From NCBI GenBank assembly GCA_003946805.1, contig RPSH01000027.1:1-59001 (forward strand): DNA of 59,001 bases, read 5' to 3'. Numbering within the stretch: the first letter of the stretch is position 1; each line of letters begins with the position of its first letter. Of this stretch, positions 51,244-58,875 are shown piece by piece. This DNA is from Bacillus sp. 2B10. GTDB taxonomy: Bacteria; Pseudomonadota; Alphaproteobacteria; Sphingomonadales; Sphingomonadaceae. The notes below the pieces were generated by a model. That model made no database searches. It was not told the DNA's origin and worked only from the letters and a program-made list of their open reading frames with translations. Position numbers and translations under genes: made by a program.

Positions 51244-53397
51244 ATGAGTGGGCCGAGCGATTCCTTCGGAGTGGGAGAGAACAACCTTGATCACCGCGAG
51301 AAATCACGATGGGAGCCGCTAGACTTGCCGAATTTGGTATTCCCGCGCCTGTCGCGGCTGGCGATCGACGGATACGAACCATACGTCAATGAGGCCGGTC
51401 CCGGCTTCGATCACGAGTTCCTGCCGGGCGTGAACGTCGTGGTCGGCATCAACGGCCTCGGCAAGACGACGCTCCTTAACGTCATCTTCCGCATGCTTGT
51501 CGGCCCCTACGATCCGGCCAAGGCCGACCGCGACCGTCCAGGTCGACGCCAGGCCGGCCTTGTCAGGGACCGCAATTTCGACTTCTTCGCCAGGCGCTCG
51601 AACGACTTCGCCATCGAGGCGACCGCGAGCGCGACGTTCCGGTTCGGAGCCCGCACCCTGAAGGTGACGCGGTCGCTCAAGGACCTGATGCTCCTGGAAT
51701 ACGCTCTCGACGGGCACAGCACGATCACCACAGTCGATCCTGAAGCCTCCGACGCCGAGCTGATGGACGTCATGGCAATGCTCATGAACTTTGACGTCCA
51801 AGCCGCGAAGGATCGTGGATCGATCAGCTACCGATACGACTACGACTTCGTGGTCCGGAACCTGATCTTCTTCCTTGAGGAGAAGGTGCCGCTGATCTGG
51901 AATCCCGACGGCCAGTTCGTCATCCTACGCATCCTGCTCGTCGACGAGGAGCTGTCCGAGCAGATCTCGAAGGCGCGCAACGACGTGCTCCAGGCCGACA
52001 GCCAGTATCGCAACAAGCTCTGGTCCGCCAACAAGCTGCGGCAGACCATCAAGGAAGAGCTCAACGCGATGCCGGACGCCACCAAGGAGATGGAGGAGTT
52101 CGGCCTGCTGGTGAGCGCCGTCGCGGCGTTGGAGGAGGCACGCGACGACCTGCTCCAGCAGCGCGAGTTCTTCAGCCGCGAGATCGGGAGGACCGAGGAC
52201 GGGCTGCTTCGCACACGCGCCGACGCGTTTGAGGCGCAGGTGTCGCTGCGCGGTATCGAGGCGGCCTACTTCCAGCATGCGTTCCGCAAGGTCCGTGCGC
52301 CCGGCGACCTGATCATGCAGGCGCTTTCCTCGCACGAGGGCTGCCTTGTGTGCGGCAACACGTCGGAGGAGACCTACGAACGGGCGCGGCGGCTGATGGA
52401 GCACCACCAGTGCCCCGTCTGCGAAGCTGATACCTCGATCGGCGAGGACAACGTCGAGGACATGGCCGACGCGCGCCTCGATGAGCTGCGCAAGGCTGAA
52501 AAGGCGGCCGAACAGAAGCGTCGGCTCGTCGACCGGCTCACGCAGACGTCGATCGACCTCACTGCGCAGTATCGCGTGGCCAACGACGACCTGCAGCAGA
52601 CGCTCGCCAAGCTGGAGCAGGCGCGGCGGCGCGAACGCAGCGAGGCGCAGCGCGCGGAGCAGATCGCCAAAGTCGCCGAGCTAAAAGGTAAACTCGAGAC
52701 CATCGACCTGGAGGTGAAGACCCTGCGCGACCACCTCGACGGTCTCGTCGAATGGCACAAGGGCCTCGTCTACCGCTCTAAGCACTTCATCGCCGAGCGG
52801 CAGGAGGCGATCGTCGGGGCGTTCCGCGAGTACGCCTCCGCATTCATGGTCGAGGACTGCCACCTCGTGTACCGGACGAACCGCGAGGCACGGGTCGCGC
52901 AGTCGGACGAGAAGATCGACTGGCCTGCTTTCGAGGTCCAGCTCGCCTCGGGCGCGGATTCGCTCCCAACCTCGCGCGACTGGCACACCGAGGTTTCGGA
53001 ATCGCAGAAGGAGTTCATCGACCTCGCGTTCCGCATGGCCCTGCTCCGCGTGGCTTCCGAAGGCAGCGCGTCGATGCTGGCCGTCGAGACCCCGGAAGCC
53101 AGCCTCGATGCCTTCTTCGTCGAGAAGGCGGGCGCGCTGCTGCGGACCTACGCCGCGGCTCACCCCGAAAACATCCTGCTTGTCACCAGCAACCTCACCC
53201 GCGAGCACATGATCGCGCAGCTGCTCGGGACCCCGGACGCCGAAGATCTCGAGACGCGCAAGCGGCGCACGCTCAACCTCCTCGAGATCGCAAGGCCGAC
53301 CAAGGCCTATCGCGAGAACCACGCCTTCTACGACAAGCGATACGACGAGGCCGTCGGCGAGGAGTCGGCTTCCGTCGACGGGGAGACCGTCGAGTGA
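51244..53397 (+). CDS. Coiled-coil ABC/SMC-Rad50-like ATPase, island operon 2
   Basis: A 717-aa ATPase. Residues 35-80 form an ABC-type head opening (LSRLAIDGYEPYVNEAGPGF, then Walker A GINGLGKTT at 68-76). Long charged coiled coils flank a tip with two CxxC pairs (CLVC about 367-370, CPVC about 390-393), i.e. a complete zinc-ribbon-like hook rather than Rad50's single pair. The C-terminal head has a signature-like SQKEFIDLAFRMALL and a Walker B/D-loop region reading SMLAVETPEASLD, then LLVTSNLTREHMI. The Walker B lacks the usual Asp-Glu pair (VET in its place). First gene of a four-gene operon joined by GTGA overlaps. Likely a nucleic-acid- or invader-sensing ATPase (inference). Confidence 0.85.
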   Translation: MSGPSDSFGVGENNLDHREKSRWEPLDLPNLVFPRLSRLAIDGYEPYVNEAGPGFDHEFLPGVNVVVGINGLGKTTLLNVIFRMLVGPYDPAKADRDRPGRRQAGLVRDRNFDFFARRSNDFAIEATASATFRFGARTLKVTRSLKDLMLLEYALDGHSTITTVDPEASDAELMDVMAMLMNFDVQAAKDRGSISYRYDYDFVVRNLIFFLEEKVPLIWNPDGQFVILRILLVDEELSEQISKARNDVLQADSQYRNKLWSANKLRQTIKEELNAMPDATKEMEEFGLLVSAVAALEEARDDLLQQREFFSREIGRTEDGLLRTRADAFEAQVSLRGIEAAYFQHAFRKVRAPGDLIMQALSSHEGCLVCGNTSEETYERARRLMEHHQCPVCEADTSIGEDNVEDMADARLDELRKAEKAAEQKRRLVDRLTQTSIDLTAQYRVANDDLQQTLAKLEQARRRERSEAQRAEQIAKVAELKGKLETIDLEVKTLRDHLDGLVEWHKGLVYRSKHFIAERQEAIVGAFREYASAFMVEDCHLVYRTNREARVAQSDEKIDWPAFEVQLASGADSLPTSRDWHTEVSESQKEFIDLAFRMALLRVASEGSASMLAVETPEASLDAFFVEKAGALLRTYAAAHPENILLVTSNLTREHMIAQLLGTPDAEDLETRKRRTLNLLEIARPTKAYRENHAFYDKRYDEAVGEESASVDGETVE

Positions 53398-54029
53398 CCC
53401 TCGATGACCCTGTCCAGTTCGGCGGCGCCGAGCACCGGCTGAGGGGCTGGCTCGTCTTCGTGATGGAAGAGGCGACCCGCCAGGGCCTTGCGCCTCTGAG
53501 CCAAGAGAAGCTGCACCTCCTGCTCTTCTACGCAGCGGTGCTCGCGCCCATCCACGGCGTCGACGAGCCGGTCCCAAAGATCCTGAAGTATCGCGACAGG
53601 CCGTTCTATCCCGAGGCGCAGGAGCAGTTGATGCGGCTCGCCGCCGAGGGGTTCGCGAAGTCGCGGACGCTCGGTAGCATCCGCGACGACGGATCCGACT
53701 CCGAGTTTTCGCTCACCGAAGCCGGCTTCGAGGTCTCCGATCTGCTCAAGCGCTCAAGCTGGGGCCACCGGACAGCTGCCTTCGCCCGCGATCTCGTCGC
53801 CGGCTTCGCCGAACTCGACCCCAGGGACGCTGAGCAGATCATCGAGCAGGACGCGACCTTCCGTGACGGACGCATGGCGCTCGGCGATATCCGGGACCTG
53901 CGTGAGGAGAATCTCGCAGCGGCGACCGCGCGCCACGTGGCGGACTTCGACGTCGACGGCGCGCGGCCGGACGCACGCGACAGCATATCGCTCTACTTCG
54001 ACTACCTGCAGGCGCGACGGGCCGCGTGA
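53394..54029 (+). CDS. Small adaptor-like protein, possibly winged-helix (island operon 2)
   Basis: A 211-aa protein starting at GTG 53394, which overlaps the ATPase stop. I do not recognise the family. The segment LSQEKLHLLLFYAAVLAPIHG...VPKILKYRDRPFYPEAQEQLMRLAAEGFAKSRTLG has the helix pattern and 'one partner per ATPase' position of the middle components of three-component ABC (ABC-3C-like) conflict systems. It also recalls Panacea/DUF4065 winged helices. It has no catalytic motif, signal peptide or membrane segment. A bridge between the ATPase and the downstream proteins is a reasonable hypothesis. Confidence 0.75.
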   Translation: MTLDDPVQFGGAEHRLRGWLVFVMEEATRQGLAPLSQEKLHLLLFYAAVLAPIHGVDEPVPKILKYRDRPFYPEAQEQLMRLAAEGFAKSRTLGSIRDDGSDSEFSLTEAGFEVSDLLKRSSWGHRTAAFARDLVAGFAELDPRDAEQIIEQDATFRDGRMALGDIRDLREENLAAATARHVADFDVDGARPDARDSISLYFDYLQARRAA

Positions 54030-54973
54030 CGGGAGGCACCACGTCACCGCCGACGATGACGCCAGCTGAGGTGCAGGCGATGACGGTCGCGCGCCGGACG
54101 TTCTCCGGCGCCCGGTTCGACGACGACACCCAGTTCGTCGCCAAGGTCCTCGATTGGGTCCTCGAGGAGCGGGCGAACGGACGGCTCGTGGTTGGCGCGC
54201 CGATAACGCTGGTCCTCCACGACTTCCGCCCCTCTCCGATCGAGGATGGCGCCAAGGTGGATCTCCACAACGGAGAGGCCGTCGCAGGCGCCGTCCATCT
54301 CTGCAACCAGAGCCTCAGGCGCGCCAACGTCGCGCTCGGCGCCACCGGCCTCAACACGGTCCACAGCCACCAGAAGGCGCTGGCGACCCACCAACTAGCG
54401 AGCAGGACGTCGGTGACCTTCAATCCGGTCACCACACGAGCCTACGTCCGCCTCGCGTGCCTTCCGCTTCCCACGCCGGTCGAGATGACGCTCGCGGGTC
54501 AGCTCGACGCCGCCTGGGCAGCCGGGCTGTCCGCCCTGCCCGCCTCACTCGACGCCTTCCACCTCGGCATGACGAAGGACGACGGCATTGGACGTCTTTT
54601 CTTTGAGAACGGTGCTCCCAGACCGCACGTCAGGACGAACTACCGGAACGCGATCTACCTGTTCCTGAAATACCAGGTTGGGGTGCGCGACGTGCACGGT
54701 TACCGCATGACGACCAACGACCGGCTGGTCCGCATCTCGAAGATCGGCTCCGCCTCATCCGTTGCGATCACCGCGATCTGCCCCGGCGTAGGCGACCCCG
54801 CGAAAGCGGGCGCGGCCGCCGCTCGCGCGCTTGCAGACGCCGACGCGAGGCTTGCCAAAGACGATCTGCCGACACACGTCACCTGCATGAACTGCCCGTC
54901 GGGCCAAGCCGCCGACGTCGAATGCGCGACGCCGCCGACAAGCCTCCGGCATCGGCACGTCGAGGCCGCGTGA
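54026..54973 (+). CDS. Unknown 315-aa protein, island operon 2
   Basis: No family is recognised. It starts at GTG 54026 within a GTGA overlap with the previous stop. Visible features are an N-terminal helical region (VARRTFSGARFDDDTQFVAKVLDWVLEE), a mixed alpha/beta middle (LVVGAPITLVLHDFRPSPIEDG), and a His/Ser-rich segment (GLNTVHSHQKALATHQLASRTSVTF). A basic segment follows (HVRTNYRNAIYLFLKYQVGVRDVHGYRM), then a C-terminal cysteine cluster (CMNCPSGQAADVEC) that could bind zinc. There is no membrane helix. By position it is a core component of the operon, possibly the effector or a nucleic-acid-binding part; this is inference only. Confidence 0.75.
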   Translation: MTGGTTSPPTMTPAEVQAMTVARRTFSGARFDDDTQFVAKVLDWVLEERANGRLVVGAPITLVLHDFRPSPIEDGAKVDLHNGEAVAGAVHLCNQSLRRANVALGATGLNTVHSHQKALATHQLASRTSVTFNPVTTRAYVRLACLPLPTPVEMTLAGQLDAAWAAGLSALPASLDAFHLGMTKDDGIGRLFFENGAPRPHVRTNYRNAIYLFLKYQVGVRDVHGYRMTTNDRLVRISKIGSASSVAITAICPGVGDPAKAGAAAARALADADARLAKDDLPTHVTCMNCPSGQAADVECATPPTSLRHRHVEAA

Positions 54974-56454
54974 CGCCGTCCGCACCGCTTCTACACGACA
55001 CCCCCGTGAGGCGCCCGGCCGACGACCGCTTCGGCAGATGGCCGTTCGCCCAGGCCATCGCGCGGATCGTCCGCGACCCGTACAACAAGGGACTGCTCGT
55101 CCTAGGCATTGAGGGGCCATGGGGCTCCGGCAAGTCCAGCGCCCTCCAGCTGGTCGCGGGCGAACTCACCCGCGATGCGCGCCACAGGGAAGTGACGGTC
55201 AGCGCCTGGCGGACGAGCGGCCAGGAGCAGTTCCTCGCCAACCTGTCCTATGCCCTCGCCACCGCCGTGCGCCGCGACTGGCGCGGCGCGTTCTGGCGCA
55301 TCGCCTGGGCCAAGCTCAGGCGACAGTCGCTGCCGATGCACGTCGCGGTGTTCACGCCGATCCTCTACCTGCTGACCATATTCATGATGCCGGAGGTCCG
55401 GGGCTTCTCGCGCGTCATCTCCGACGATCCGAAGAAGTGGATCGAGGGCCTCGGGATATTCGGCCTTCCCGTTCTAGGTTACCTCGTCTCCAAGCTGTCG
55501 CAGCCCGCGCTCGAGAGCGTTAGAACGATGTTCGGCGGCACCAAGGTGGAATCGATCGGTGCCCTGGAGCGGTTCGCCTACGACTTCGACGTGCTCGCCG
55601 CCGCGCAGCCCACCGGAACGCGCTTTGTCGTGCTTATCGAGGATCTCGACCGCTGTCCCCCCTCGCACATCATCGACGTCCTCAGCGCGATCGGGCAGTT
55701 GGAGGCGCACCCGCGGGCGGACAGAATTGCCTTCCTCCTCGCCTACGAGCGGACGAAGCTGATGAAGAGCGTCGGAGAGGCGATCGCCAAGGACCTTGGT
55801 GGCGACGCGCAGAGCGAGGTCGCCGGCCAATACGTTGAGAAAATCGTTCAGCTCGAGCTGCCGCTTCCAGACTTGGTGCCGGCGACCATCGCCGGCAACC
55901 CGAGCCGATCGCCGCGGCTGCCGACGGTGGCGCGCGGATTCCTGATCAGCGTCCTGCTCGTAGCGGCCGCGATAGCGCGCCTCGCCGACCCCCAGGTGAA
56001 CCAAGCCGCCGCGTGGACGGTCGTCCTGATTCTGCTCGCCTTCACCGTCGAATTCGTCGTCGGTTGGTGCATGAAGGCTCCGCGCCAGCTGTTCGTACCC
56101 GCCGGCTGGAAGGCCGCTGAAGCGGCGATCGGACCATGGCTCGAGGCGCTTCCGCTTAGGCAGCGCACGCGCGTGCTGAGCCGCGCCAGGGCCGCCCTGC
56201 TGATGCAGGACGGCAACGGGCTGACCGCGTGGGAAGCGGTTTCAACCGCCGCGCTGGCGTCGCGGTGGCCGGTTAGGTTCGGACGGGAGAAGCTGAAGGC
56301 GATGATAGGCGTCAGCGCGATCGATCCGGCCAGCCACTTCGAGTTGCAGGAGCTAGCGGACGCGATCCAGGCGATGGACTCCACTCCGCTGGGTGGCGCG
56401 CACTTCCGCGATCCGGCCAAGCTGCATGCGGTCGTCTCGACCTTCAAGCGCTAG
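54970..56454 (+). CDS. KAP-type membrane P-loop NTPase, island operon 2
   Basis: A 494-aa STAND/KAP-family NTPase. Walker A GPWGSGKSS is at about 49-57, followed by QEQFLANLSYALATAVRRDW, then two predicted membrane helices (around AVFTPILYLLTIFMM and GLGIFGLPVLGYLVSKL) inserted in the P-loop domain as is typical of KAP proteins. Walker B FVVLIEDLDRCPP lies near 219-232 with sensor RIAFLLAYERTKL. Two further hydrophobic segments (LISVLLVAAAIARLA, VVLILLAFTVEFVVGW) follow. The GTG at 54970 overlaps the previous stop; the stop TAG overlaps the convergent methyltransferase stop. Membrane anchoring suggests an effector or assembly at the inner membrane. Confidence 0.88.
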   Translation: MTPSAPLLHDTPVRRPADDRFGRWPFAQAIARIVRDPYNKGLLVLGIEGPWGSGKSSALQLVAGELTRDARHREVTVSAWRTSGQEQFLANLSYALATAVRRDWRGAFWRIAWAKLRRQSLPMHVAVFTPILYLLTIFMMPEVRGFSRVISDDPKKWIEGLGIFGLPVLGYLVSKLSQPALESVRTMFGGTKVESIGALERFAYDFDVLAAAQPTGTRFVVLIEDLDRCPPSHIIDVLSAIGQLEAHPRADRIAFLLAYERTKLMKSVGEAIAKDLGGDAQSEVAGQYVEKIVQLELPLPDLVPATIAGNPSRSPRLPTVARGFLISVLLVAAAIARLADPQVNQAAAWTVVLILLAFTVEFVVGWCMKAPRQLFVPAGWKAAEAAIGPWLEALPLRQRTRVLSRARAALLMQDGNGLTAWEAVSTAALASRWPVRFGREKLKAMIGVSAIDPASHFELQELADAIQAMDSTPLGGAHFRDPAKLHAVVSTFKR

Positions 56455-57767
56455 CAGGCGAAGACAACCGCATCCTCGGACAGACCGAACTGCCCGCCTT
56501 GCTGGGCGCTGAGACGCATGGCGCGCAGCGGCGAGTGGCGGACGAGGGTCAGACCCATGTCGCACCCCAGCTCGGCGATGATCTTCGGTGCGTTCACCGC
56601 GATGCCAGCGTAGCTGCTTCCGCCCACGATCACGGTGATCAGCCCGCCCGGCCGGATGGACTCGGCGAGGTCGGACATAATTCCCTCCATGTCAGCGAAG
56701 TATGACCGCAGCATCGAGGGGATGCCCCGATGCCAGAGTTTCGCGCGGCTGCCCTCGATCGCCCCGAGCGCGACGTCGAACTCCGCTGACGCGCCCGTCG
56801 GCGCGCGGCCTTCGCGGTTCAACTGCACGTGCGAATGCATCGTCGCGAGCCGCAGCGCGCGGTTGTCCTGGCTTGAACGCAGATAGCCCAGCATCCAGAG
56901 TTCGAGATTGTAGATGTCGGTGTAGTCGAAGCTGTTGGGATACGGCGGAGAGAAGATCGCGCAGTCCGCCGGTCCAAGCTCGGCCGTCCTGACCCGGGCG
57001 TCGCCGTGATAGACACTGACGCGCCCGCGAAGCCGGTCGCTGAACCGGACGACGTCACTGTAGCCGTCGCGACACGCGTCGCGCAGGCGGTCGACGACCG
57101 CGGTGGCGGTAACGATCCGACGGTCCCAGCCCCGACGATACTTCCTCCCCTTGCCGCTCACAATCACGTTGCTGACGTCGCGAAGCACCGACCCTAGCAT
57201 CACTCGCAGGAACGGGCGGTGAGCCTGGTCGACGCGGTCGATCGCGTCGGCGAAAGCGCCGACCTGCGCGGCGACGGACGCGTTGAACACCCATCGTCCG
57301 TTCTCCCCCGGCTGCACCAGCGTGGACGGCGCGTGTTCGTAACGAGCAAGACAGCCCTCCTTCGGACGGGCAGCTAGAACGGCGGCGATGTCAGTCGACA
57401 GTGTCGCCGTGTCGTATCGGCGGGTTTTGGCGGCGATCAGGTCGGCCATGAACGGGTTCACCTCGACCGTGTCGCAGTCGATGCCGAGGAACGAGCACAC
57501 GAGGGCGGTGGTCCCCGAACCCCCCGTCGGATCGATGCAGCGGCCGACAGGCCGGCCGTTCTCGGCCAGCGCGTTCATGACGAGCCTCGGCGAATAAGCC
57601 TCCTTGAACCGGAACCACCGCTGATAGGCCAGATCCGCCGCGCCCACGTTGGACGACAGCGATCCGGAGCCATGAGGGAACAGCCAGTTCTGCAGCACCG
57701 GCGCTCCCATAAGCACATTTGGCGAAAAGGTCGAATGCTCGGAAAGGGCCATTTCAATTTGTATCAT
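56451..57767 (-). CDS. DNA methyltransferase (SPPY-type, N4C/N6A)
   Basis: A 438-aa AdoMet-dependent DNA methyltransferase. Motif I is DPTGGSGTT (79-87) followed by the acidic GIDCDTVEVNP. The catalytic motif IV is SPPYPNSFDYTD (about 270). The order I then IV and the SPPY tetrapeptide suggest an amino-methyltransferase (N4-cytosine or N6-adenine). The late segment PGGLITVIVGGSSYAG is a motif-X-like/strand region. ATG 57767 is the first in frame; another ATG lies at 57752, and neither has a Shine-Dalgarno. No restriction endonuclease is recognisable nearby. It is convergent with the KAP gene and divergent from a small DNA-binding protein gene. Confidence 0.88.
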   Translation of the reverse strand: MIQIEMALSEHSTFSPNVLMGAPVLQNWLFPHGSGSLSSNVGAADLAYQRWFRFKEAYSPRLVMNALAENGRPVGRCIDPTGGSGTTALVCSFLGIDCDTVEVNPFMADLIAAKTRRYDTATLSTDIAAVLAARPKEGCLARYEHAPSTLVQPGENGRWVFNASVAAQVGAFADAIDRVDQAHRPFLRVMLGSVLRDVSNVIVSGKGRKYRRGWDRRIVTATAVVDRLRDACRDGYSDVVRFSDRLRGRVSVYHGDARVRTAELGPADCAIFSPPYPNSFDYTDIYNLELWMLGYLRSSQDNRALRLATMHSHVQLNREGRAPTGASAEFDVALGAIEGSRAKLWHRGIPSMLRSYFADMEGIMSDLAESIRPGGLITVIVGGSSYAGIAVNAPKIIAELGCDMGLTLVRHSPLRAMRLSAQQGGQFGLSEDAVVFAC

Positions 57768-57790
57768 ATTCGAATACTAATACGAATATG
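57765..57790. promoter_or_regulatory. 26-bp palindrome spanning both divergent start codons
   Basis: CATATTCG-N10-CGAATATG: the first CAT is the methyltransferase start codon (minus strand) and the last ATG is the start of the small DNA-binding protein. Symmetry is 10 of 13 positions per side. It is AT-rich in a GC-rich setting. A protein bound here would block both start regions, so it is the likely autoregulatory operator of the 130-aa protein. Confidence 0.75.
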
Positions 57791-58180
57791 CCGAGACCGC
57801 GAGCGGAAAATCGACTGTCCGAGACCGAGCGCACCGCACTCGCGCAGGCGATCCGCGCCGTCGTGCTCGCGGAGGGCGGCTACGCCTCGGTCGTGCGGAA
57901 TTCTGGCGTGCGCCAGCCCGTCGTGAGCCTAGCGCTGCACCGCAGGTTGGTTATGCGGACCAAAAGCGTCGAGCGCCTATTCGAATACCTGAAGCCGAAA
58001 GCTGGCGCCGGCGAGCCGCAGGAGGAGGTCAGGCCGCACGACCGGCGCGAGCGGCTGCTGGGGCTGCTGGCAAACCTGAGCGACGGCTCCGATGTCGAGG
58101 ACGAGCGCCTCTCTAACGTCCTCGCCGCTATCGAGAGCTTTGCGCGCTCGCCGCAGGGTTCCCCAACCAAGCTCGGCTAA
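57788..58180 (+). CDS. Small helix-turn-helix-like DNA-binding protein
   Basis: A 130-aa protein starting at the ATG that ends the divergent palindrome (an upstream TTG at 57719 would overlap the methyltransferase). The N-terminal half (LSETERTALAQAIRAVVLAEGGYASVVRNSGVRQPVVSLALHRRLVMRTKSVERLFEYL) has the helix spacing of a short helix-turn-helix, followed by an acidic, helical tail. No catalytic motif is seen. It is probably the controller of the methyltransferase, in the manner of a C-protein in restriction-modification loci (inference). Confidence 0.7.
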   Translation: MPRPRAENRLSETERTALAQAIRAVVLAEGGYASVVRNSGVRQPVVSLALHRRLVMRTKSVERLFEYLKPKAGAGEPQEEVRPHDRRERLLGLLANLSDGSDVEDERLSNVLAAIESFARSPQGSPTKLG

Positions 58181-58631
58181 AGCAGCGGAACCTCGCAGGC
58201 GACTACCTCGCCCGAAGGCATAGCATTTGCAACCGCCGAAATCCGTTCGGCCTTAATTGCTCTATTCCGCAAGTTGGAGCCGGTCGCTGACAATGGCTCG
58301 GCCCTGCGGTGTAACCTTCTAGCCACCCATGCAAGCCGCTTCTCGCCACTGAAATTTTCAGGTTTCTGGCGACCGCCTGAACAAAGCAGCAGCAGAACGC
58401 AACCGTCGCCGGAATACGTACTGATCGCCTTCTAACGATTACGCCCATTTGCGTCTGCTGAACGAACGGTGGTTTCTGGCGCAAGCAGTCGGCCCACTGA
58501 ATGACCGACGTTATGGCGCAAAGCGACCGCTGCCTGCCCGGTGAATGAACGTCCGCTTCTGCAATACAGGTGCCCGAAAGCGGCCGGTCCACTCACTACC
58601 AAAGCCCGACCATCTTCGGCCGTATAATCGA
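58181..58631. other. Non-coding region at the right island edge
   Basis: This 451-bp stretch has no ORF with convincing protein content. Motifs such as GGTTTCTGGCG, AAAGCGACCGCTGCCTGCCCG and GAACGTCCGCTTCTGCAATACAGGTGCCCGAAAGCGG appear in near-duplicate form (for example GGTTTCTGGCG at about 58350 and 58472). This suggests decayed repetitive intergenic DNA. No tRNA or terminator is seen. Confidence 0.45.
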
Positions 58632-58875
58632 TCAGTCTTCACTGTCTGGCTTCGGCAGCATCGGTGGCGTGCTGTCGGCGTAGGTCAGCCAGTTCCGCCA
58701 GATTGCCATCGTCCGGGCTTTAGTGATCCTTGTCCGGCAATTAAGCGTCATGGCGCCGCGGATGGTTCCTTCCTTCCACCATTCATAGACGGCATCGCAT
58801 TCGGCGTCGCGATAGGCGATCCACGCCCGCTCGGACGCGCGCAGCTTTGCCAGGGCGGTCGTGTCTTGTTCCTTA
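58632..58875 (-). pseudogene. LprI-like (DUF1311) gene fragment cut by an IS element
   Basis: The minus strand encodes, to a stop at 58632, LRASERAWIAYRDAECDAVY...GAMTLNCRTRITKARTMAIWRNWLTY and a short tail. The paired cysteines and WIAYRDAEC are the signature of the lysozyme-inhibitor LprI-type (DUF1311) domain. The 5' part, including any signal peptide, is missing. Upstream of about 58875 the frame runs into an IS5-family element, so the gene was interrupted by insertion. Confidence 0.75.

Noticed and set aside
58203..58592. 129-codon minus-strand frame in the right-edge gap
   Set aside because: Low-complexity translation with no domain and no ribosome site, in a region of near-duplicate non-coding motifs.
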